Origin: an uncultured Muribaculaceae bacterium
Lineage (GTDB): Bacteria > Bacteroidota > Bacteroidia > Bacteroidales > Muribaculaceae
Direction: 5' to 3'
DNA: 64,000 bases
Assembly: GCA_947525975.1 (NCBI GenBank)
Contig: CANNVE010000008.1
Location: forward strand, 1 to 64,000
In this document: positions 58,564 through 64,000 of the stretch, in pieces
Layout of the letters: every line of letters starts with the position of its first letter
How positions within the stretch are numbered: the stretch's first letter is position 1
Notes under the pieces: model-generated
Seen by the model: only the letters and a program-made list of their open reading frames with translations
Database searches by the model: none
Told to the model about the DNA's origin: nothing
Made by a program: the position numbers and the translations under genes

Positions 58564-59766
58564 ATGGACGGCAATCATAAGATACTTTTTTTCTCTGAAA
58601 CATTGTGCCAGGGGCACGGGGGCATAGCGTCATACGCGCATGATTTCGCCTACGCCTATCAAGGTTGCGACGTCGAGTATGTGGGGGCTGACTTCTGTGA
58701 TGATGCCGACCTGAACGCGGTGCATTTTGACGGTGACGACTATTCTGTGGGGAATGCCTTCAGGCTCATAGATTTCATAAATTCGAGCGGAGCTGACATA
58801 GTGATCAACAGTGCTTTCGGCCTCCTTTCATTGGTGACGCCATATCTGTCTGACAGCATTAAGGTGATCAACGTCAGCCACTTCGTCAGCGGCAGATATG
58901 CTTACGCCGCCGGGCTTAATGCCGCGTATGCCGATGCCGTCATCACTCTTTCAGAGCGTAACCGCATAAGATACAGAAAGGCGTTGGCTGACAAGACGCA
59001 TGTTGTCTACAATCGGCTTGCAGACAGCGTGACGCCGAGCGACAGGCCGTTTCCCTCATGCCCAATCAAGATAGTGTTTCCGGGCGGCAGCAACCGCTTC
59101 AAGGCCGCCGATATTGTCTATAAGGTGCTGATGAGGCTGTTGCGCACAGATCTGGATTTTGAGTTTTATTGGATAGGAAACACCTATCTGGCCGGGCGCC
59201 GACATGTGAAGGGATTCATCACAGACATAGCCGACGCCCTTCCGGCCGATCGGCGCATCAGGCGTGTGGGCAGAGTGGAGCGTGACGAAGCCAAAGAAAT
59301 CATAGGCGACGCCGACGTGTTTCTGTTGCCGTCGAGGGCCGAAGGCTTCCCGATAGCCTTGAGCGAGGCATTGTCGCACAGATGCATTCCCATTATTTCA
59401 GATGCGCGTCACGGCAGCTTTGACCTCGTTGAGAATGGCGTCTCGGGCATAGTAGTGGAGCAGTCAGACGTAGAGGGCTATACCAATGCCATCATCGACA
59501 TCATCACATCCCCCGGCAAATATGCGGCGATGGCATGTAGGGCCATGTCTGATGCCCGCGAGCGGCTGAGCCTGGAGGCATGGCGCGGGAGCATGGACGC
59601 GATACTTGGTTTGCCGCCAAACCACAAGCGCCGCAGGCAGTTTGACAAATGTCAATATCTGCTGCGGCGCATGAGTCTTGCCTTTAATTTCCGCCTTGAC
59701 AAGTCAAAGCGCGATTACTTTCTGTTCAAGAATTTCTTTTCCTATCCTTTCACAAAGAAGCGCTGA
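58564..59766 (+). CDS. Glycosyltransferase family 4
   Basis: 400 residues, GT-B fold. N-terminus KILFFSETLCQGHGGIASYAHD with the Gly-rich loop; the acceptor-side INVSHFVSGRYAYAAG; and the donor-side IKIVFPGGSNRFKAADIVY, VFLLPSRAEGFPIALSEAL (the E-x7-E region), and VENGVSGIVVEQSDVEGY. It probably transfers a nucleotide-activated sugar to a lipid-linked or surface glycan. The last 17 bases overlap convergently with the GH2 gene, and no terminator separates them. Confidence 0.88.
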   Translation: MDGNHKILFFSETLCQGHGGIASYAHDFAYAYQGCDVEYVGADFCDDADLNAVHFDGDDYSVGNAFRLIDFINSSGADIVINSAFGLLSLVTPYLSDSIKVINVSHFVSGRYAYAAGLNAAYADAVITLSERNRIRYRKALADKTHVVYNRLADSVTPSDRPFPSCPIKIVFPGGSNRFKAADIVYKVLMRLLRTDLDFEFYWIGNTYLAGRRHVKGFITDIADALPADRRIRRVGRVERDEAKEIIGDADVFLLPSRAEGFPIALSEALSHRCIPIISDARHGSFDLVENGVSGIVVEQSDVEGYTNAIIDIITSPGKYAAMACRAMSDARERLSLEAWRGSMDAILGLPPNHKRRRQFDKCQYLLRRMSLAFNFRLDKSKRDYFLFKNFFSYPFTKKR

Positions 59767-62116
59767 TAGATTTCTTGCCTGATTTCAGGCTCTTGGCTTT
59801 GGCTGTGACGGTGACGCGGCCTTTTTTGTCGAGGCGCACGGCTCCGAGCACACGGCCCTGGAAGGCTTTGCGCTTGGCTTCGGGGTAGGGAATCATGTCG
59901 GTCATGTCGGCGCTGCCGGTGGCCAGCAGGGTGCCGGGGCCGCTGATAGAGAATTCAATCTCGTTGTCGGCCACAGGCACTACATTTCCTTTTTCGTCTA
60001 CTATCTCCGCCACTACGAAGGCTATGTCTTCGCCGTCGGCCGCGTAAACGTCGCTGTCTGCTGAGAGCCTGATGGCCTTGGGCGCGCCGGCTGTTGCGAT
60101 CGACCCGATTTCGTGCTCTTTGCCTTCGGCGTCAATGCCGGTGAGCCTTATTTCGCCGGGAGTGTAGGGCGTATTGAATACGGCCATGAAGCCGTTGGCC
60201 TTGTTGCAGGGCGCTTGTCCTACGGCCTTTCCGTTGACATAAAGCCTGGCTTCGGGATATCGGGTTACGGCTTCAACGGCTATTTCCTTGCCCTCCCATC
60301 CGGGCCATGTCCATGACTGTACGGTGGGATACGTTCCCCACATCGTCTCCTTTATCTCGCCTTTGTATCCGTTTGGCTCTCTGACGGCTATGTATCCTTC
60401 GGGACCATCGGCTTTAGCGTGGTTGTAGAGGAAGTCGCGGTAGAGCGATATGGGCTTGCGGGCGCCTGTAAGGTCGATGTCGCCGCAGTATGATCCGTGC
60501 CAGGGCCATTGCTGGCGGTTGAAGTGCTCGCCTTCGGTCTGTCCGGCGTAGTAGTGGCGCCCTATGCCCGACTCTCCCACATAGTCGATGGCGGTCCATA
60601 CGAAGTCGCCGATGATGTAGGGGTGCTCGGTGGTGGTGAGCCAGTTGCTGTATGCGTCACGCGGGTATGACTCGGTCTGCCACATCACGCGCCCAGGCAC
60701 ACGGGCATGGTCTGATTCGGCCATGTGTATCATATAGTTGTATCCTACGATGTCATGCTCGGCTGCGAGCGGGTCATAGATGTCCCATTCGGGGTCCCAT
60801 GCAGCGAGAGCCGAGGTGACAGGGCGCGACGGATCGATGGTGCGGCACAGTGATGCCATGTTATGCGCGGTCTTCACCGCTTCGATCTTCTTGCGCTCGA
60901 TGATTTCGTTGCCGATGCTCCAGCACATGATCGATGGATGGTTGCGGTCGCGGAGCAACATTCGTCCCAGATCGTCGGCCCACCATTGGTCGATAAGCTC
61001 GGCGTAGTCATGCTCGGTCTTCTTGTCTCTCCATCCGTCGAATGCTTCGTCGATCACTATCAGGCCTTGACGGTCGCATTCGTCGAGGAATGCCGGCGAG
61101 GGGGGATTATGGCTCGTGCGCACGGCGTTGAATCCGGCTTCCTTCATCAGTCTCACTTTGCGGGCTTCGGCGGCATCGGGGCTTGCGGCTCCGAGGATGC
61201 CGTTGTCGTGGTGCACGCATCCGCCGTTGAGTATGATGGGGTTGCCGTTGAGCCTCAGACCCCGGTTGGCGTTGAAGTCAAATTTGCGTATGCCGAAATC
61301 CTCGCTGATCTCATCTATGAAATTGCCGTCAAGGTCGGTGGCTGTGATGACAGCCGTATAGAGCGCGGGCGAATCGGGCGACCACAGCATAGGCTTTTCG
61401 ATAGTGAATGTGGAGTGGGTCGACAGCGTGTCGCCGGCCTGCGGATTGAGCGTGTATGTCTTTGAGGCTATGTGGGCGCCTTCGGGTGAAAGAATTTCTA
61501 TTTTCACGTTTGCCTTCTGCCTCTTGGCGCCGGCATTGATCAGGCCTGCGTTGATATCGACAGAGGCCTCCTCCCGGCTCACTTTGGGCGAGGTGATGGA
61601 AAGGGCCCACGGCTCAAGGTGCATCTTTCCGGTCTCTATTAGCCATACATGGCGGTATATGCCTGATCCGGAGTACCATCGGCTGTTGCGCTGGCGCGAA
61701 TTGTCTACGCTCACCTCTATGACGTTATCGCCTGATTTCACCATTGGCGTGATGTCGACGTAGAATGAAGAGTATCCGTAGGGATGGCCGCCGGCGTATT
61801 TGCCGTTGACCCTGACGTCTGTGTGCATGTAGGCGCCCTCGAAATAGAGGCGGTAGAGAGAGCCGTCAGAGACCTCGGGGAGGTTGATGGTCTTGGTGTA
61901 ATAGCCTTTGCCTGTGGGCAGGTACGCGCCGTCGTTGTCGGCGGGAGTCTGTCGGTCATAGGGGCCGGCTATGCTCCAGTCGTGGGGCAGGTCGACAGAC
62001 TTCCAGTCAACGCTGTCGCGGCTGAACATCCACCCTGCATCTATTTTTGCATCGCGCTGGGCTATCGCGCTGCAGGCGATCAGGCCGCAGCACAATGCTG
62101 AGATTGATTTATTCAT
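59750..62116 (-). CDS. Secreted GH2 beta-galactosidase-like glycoside hydrolase
   Basis: 788 residues with a signal peptide (MNKSISALCCGLIACSAIA). In order: jelly-roll sugar-binding domain (about 25-180, VDLPHDWSIAGPYD), immunoglobulin-like domain (about 180-285), TIM-barrel catalytic domain (about 285-590) with NAVRTSHNPPSPAFLDECD, the acid/base Glu in CWSIGNEIIERK, and the likely nucleophile Glu in MWQTESYP. A DUF4982-like domain follows (VQSWTWPGWEGKEIAVEAV). It removes beta-linked terminal sugars, probably galactose, from glycans. Not next to SusC/D genes. Confidence 0.92.
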   Translation of the reverse strand: MNKSISALCCGLIACSAIAQRDAKIDAGWMFSRDSVDWKSVDLPHDWSIAGPYDRQTPADNDGAYLPTGKGYYTKTINLPEVSDGSLYRLYFEGAYMHTDVRVNGKYAGGHPYGYSSFYVDITPMVKSGDNVIEVSVDNSRQRNSRWYSGSGIYRHVWLIETGKMHLEPWALSITSPKVSREEASVDINAGLINAGAKRQKANVKIEILSPEGAHIASKTYTLNPQAGDTLSTHSTFTIEKPMLWSPDSPALYTAVITATDLDGNFIDEISEDFGIRKFDFNANRGLRLNGNPIILNGGCVHHDNGILGAASPDAAEARKVRLMKEAGFNAVRTSHNPPSPAFLDECDRQGLIVIDEAFDGWRDKKTEHDYAELIDQWWADDLGRMLLRDRNHPSIMCWSIGNEIIERKKIEAVKTAHNMASLCRTIDPSRPVTSALAAWDPEWDIYDPLAAEHDIVGYNYMIHMAESDHARVPGRVMWQTESYPRDAYSNWLTTTEHPYIIGDFVWTAIDYVGESGIGRHYYAGQTEGEHFNRQQWPWHGSYCGDIDLTGARKPISLYRDFLYNHAKADGPEGYIAVREPNGYKGEIKETMWGTYPTVQSWTWPGWEGKEIAVEAVTRYPEARLYVNGKAVGQAPCNKANGFMAVFNTPYTPGEIRLTGIDAEGKEHEIGSIATAGAPKAIRLSADSDVYAADGEDIAFVVAEIVDEKGNVVPVADNEIEFSISGPGTLLATGSADMTDMIPYPEAKRKAFQGRVLGAVRLDKKGRVTVTAKAKSLKSGKKSISASL

Positions 62117-62150
62117 GGCTGGTAGGTTTTCTTTTAAGTTTTCATTAATG

Positions 62151-62158
62151 CAAAGGTA
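62151..62158 (-). promoter_or_regulatory. -7 element of the GH2 gene
   Basis: TACCTTTG on the minus strand, 34 bases before the ATG at 62116. A TTTG is present but at only 14 bases. Confidence 0.45.
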
Positions 62159-62203
62159 CGAAAAATAACGAACAAAGTCAATTCCGAGTGAAGTGACGCA
62201 CGT

Positions 62204-62241
62204 AAAAAAAAGGCCTTGCGCGGCTCACGTCGCACAAGGCC
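62204..62241 (-). terminator. Terminator of the inositol-phosphate synthase transcript
   Basis: Stem GGCCTTG / CAAGGCC (62212-62218, 62235-62241), extended inward by three more pairs after one mismatch. Followed on the minus strand by eight T. It is 107 bases after the stop codon; the gap has a direct repeat TTAAGAGAATCTA at about 62249 and 62271. Confidence 0.75.
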
Positions 62242-62347
62242 CACAATTAAGAGAATCTATACGATTTCTTAAGAGAATCTAAACCTTAGGTTTATTTTAC
62301 CATTATATTCTTAGTTCGATAATATGGTCATAAGGGGGGAGGCGCGC

Positions 62348-63655
62348 TTAATCGATGGGCTCGTCAGCGGGATAGCCGCCCATTTCGCGGATGGCGTTCT
62401 TAAGCATCACGTACTGCTGGAAGAGGTGGTTGACGGGCACCTCGCCCTTTGTGTAGTCATGCATCGGGCTCTTGAGGAAGAAGCTCAGGAAGCGTTGTAT
62501 GCCATGGCGTCCGGCGCGTGCTGCGAGGTCGCTGAGCAGCACGAGGTCGAGGCAGAGGGGAGCGGCGAGGATCGAGTCGCGGCAGAGGAAGTTGATCTTG
62601 ATCTGCATGGGGTATCCCATCCATCCGAAGATGTCGATGTTGTCCCAGCCTTCCTTGTTGTCGTTGCGCGGAGGATAGTAGTTGATGCGCACCTTGTGGT
62701 AGTAGTCGGTGTAGAGGTCGGGCTGCTCTTCGGGCACGAGGATTGACTCCAGCGTGGAGAGCTTGCTGACTTCCTTGGTGCGGAAGTTGGCGGGTTCGTC
62801 AAGCACGAGGCCGTCGCGGTTGCCGAGGATGTTGGTTGAGAACCATCCGCTCAGGCCGAGGCAGCGTGTGCCGATGATGGGTGCGAAGCCTGACTTCACC
62901 AGGGTCTGTCCGGTCTTGAAGTCCTTGCCGGCAATGGGCATTCCGGTCTTTTCGGAGAGCTCCCACATAGCGGGAATGTCTACGGTGGTGTTGGGTGCGC
63001 CCATGATGAAGGGAGCGCCTTCGGCAAGCGCGGCGTAGGCGTAGCACATAGAGGGAGCGATGTGCTCCTTGTCATCGGCCTTCATTGCGGCTTCGAGAGC
63101 GGCGAGCGATCCGTGTACCTTTTCGTCGACGGGCACGTAGACCTCGGTAGATGCTGCCCAGAGCACTACCACGCGGTCGATGCCGTTTTCCTTCTTGAAG
63201 TTGCGGATGTCTTCGCGCAGCTGCTCGGTCATGTCCCAGCGGTCTTTCACCTGCTTCACGTTGTCACCGTCGAGGCGCTTTGCGTAGTTGTGGTCGAAGG
63301 CGGCCTTAAGGGGCTTGATGGCTTCGAGCTCTTCCTTCACGGGGTTGATGTCCTTCTCCTTCAGCACCTCTGCGTTGATAGCTGACTCGTAGGCGTTGGC
63401 GGGATAAACATCCCATGCGGCGAATACGATGTCGTTGAGGTCTGCGATGGGCACGATCTCGTTATATTTCAGATATTTCTTTTCGCTTCCTTCGCCTACG
63501 CGAATTTTGTCGTATTGAGTCATTGAGCCCACGGGCTTGGCCAGACCTTTGCGGGCCATAAGCACGCCGGTCATGAAGGTTGAGGTTACGGCGCCGAGGC
63601 CGACAACCATTACGCCGAGTTTGCCCGTAGCGGGCTTTACGTTTGTTGTCTTCAT
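62348..63655 (-). CDS. myo-Inositol-1-phosphate synthase
   Basis: 435 residues. NAD-binding GVMVVGLGAVTSTFMTG at the N-terminus, FAAWDVYPANAY, and VVVLWAASTEVYVPVD. The C-terminal active-site region is GWMGYPMQIKINFLCRDSI followed by LAAPLCLDLVLLSDL. It converts glucose-6-phosphate to inositol-3-phosphate (1L-myo-inositol-1-phosphate). In Bacteroidetes this enzyme supplies inositol for phosphoinositol sphingolipids. Other inositol-lipid genes are not in this window. Own promoter and terminator. Confidence 0.93.
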   Translation of the reverse strand: MKTTNVKPATGKLGVMVVGLGAVTSTFMTGVLMARKGLAKPVGSMTQYDKIRVGEGSEKKYLKYNEIVPIADLNDIVFAAWDVYPANAYESAINAEVLKEKDINPVKEELEAIKPLKAAFDHNYAKRLDGDNVKQVKDRWDMTEQLREDIRNFKKENGIDRVVVLWAASTEVYVPVDEKVHGSLAALEAAMKADDKEHIAPSMCYAYAALAEGAPFIMGAPNTTVDIPAMWELSEKTGMPIAGKDFKTGQTLVKSGFAPIIGTRCLGLSGWFSTNILGNRDGLVLDEPANFRTKEVSKLSTLESILVPEEQPDLYTDYYHKVRINYYPPRNDNKEGWDNIDIFGWMGYPMQIKINFLCRDSILAAPLCLDLVLLSDLAARAGRHGIQRFLSFFLKSPMHDYTKGEVPVNHLFQQYVMLKNAIREMGGYPADEPID

Positions 63656-63787
63656 AATTGAAATTGCTTGTTATGAATTTTAGTTTTGTTAATATTCAGA
63701 TTTGTAATTTCTTATATGTCTCCCTTGAAGCAGGCGGAGGCTGCGTGGCTTGAGGCTCGCTTTAAGGGCGATTGTGTTATGACGGGG

Positions 63788-63818
63788 CAAAATTACAACA
63801 AGAATCTCAATTGTGAAA
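63788..63818 (-). promoter_or_regulatory. Promoter of the inositol-phosphate synthase gene
   Basis: On the minus strand TTTC (63815-63818), 19 bases, then TAATTTTG (63788-63795), giving a leader of about 125 bases. One base off consensus. Confidence 0.65.
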
Positions 63819-64000
63819 AAATCTTTTGTGTAAAATATCTTAATTAAGGCGAATATGTGTCAAAATATAGCCTTAATACATAAAAATATTTAAAAACAGA
63901 TAATAAACATCATAAAGTATTAAATTATGCAAAACGCAAATCCAATATAAACGGCTCAATTTTGATACAAATCCAGATTTTTATCAAATTAACAGGGTGT
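63819..64000. other. AT-rich intergenic end of the window
   Basis: No gene is seen. The only structure is an 8-bp inverted repeat ATTAAGGC / GCCTTAAT (63844-63851, 63871-63878) with a 19-base loop, which could be an operator of the divergent region. Confidence 0.4.

Noticed and set aside
1-64000. Prophage, integrative element or transposase
   Set aside because: No integrase, transposase, phage structural or conjugation gene seen on either strand.

Overview
The window looks like chromosomal DNA of a Bacteroidales gut bacterium, most likely Muribaculaceae-like. The evidence is: promoters of the Bacteroidetes type (TTTG, about 20 bases, TAnnTTTG) before many genes; almost no Shine-Dalgarno sequences; G/C-rich third codon positions with AT-rich intergenic gaps; a 29-residue Lys/Arg protein typical of the phylum; a type IX secretion-like C-terminal domain; and several secreted glycoside hydrolases. 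No tRNA, rRNA, CRISPR array, prophage or insertion sequence was found. The assignment rests on gene content read by eye, not on a database search.

Layout. Bases 1-2900 (minus strand) hold a cut-off gene and an ECF sigma / membrane anti-sigma-like / secreted protein operon. A long minus-strand operon follows (11275 down to 2975): parE, coaD, an S41 protease, a MazG-like pyrophosphohydrolase, deoC, a GYF-CD225 protein, a flippase-like membrane protein and carboxynorspermidine/carboxyspermidine dehydrogenase, closed by a 17-bp hairpin. Bases 11.4-14.5 kb hold an NhaC-type antiporter, a second ECF sigma factor and a DUF308-like protein. Bases 14.8-24.3 kb (plus) hold a PpiD-like chaperone, an orphan gene, asd, a cation/proton antiporter, a GT2 enzyme, rsmA and mgtE. 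Two rhomboid proteases and a membrane-anchored EEP-family protein follow on the minus strand (24.3-27.0 kb). Bases 27.2-37.9 kb (plus) hold two related lipoproteins, purB, speA, truA, a PH-domain protein, a TPR protein, a MATE exporter and a Cof-type phosphatase.

The second half is richer in accessory functions: secreted GH95, GH105 and GH2 enzymes, a 1219-residue protein joining a BNR-type propeller to a DUF2264 domain, an ABC exporter pair, a DUF418 protein, RNase G, a small ribosome-type protein, HU, a CotH-kinase surface protein, two divergent GT4 glycosyltransferases and myo-inositol-phosphate synthase. The carbohydrate enzymes are scattered, without SusC/SusD partners.

The most unusual locus is 49.8-53.3 kb. 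A clear cobalamin riboswitch precedes a two-gene operon of a DASS-family anion transporter and a MetE-like protein whose zinc-binding His, Cys and Cys positions read Tyr, Ser and Thr. Beside it, on the opposite strand, lies a candidate ~170-nt small RNA with its own -7 element and a strong terminator. A nested palindromic repeat at 57.1-57.36 kb is a second unexplained structure. speA and the carboxynorspermidine/carboxyspermidine dehydrogenase together suggest the carboxyspermidine route to spermidine.
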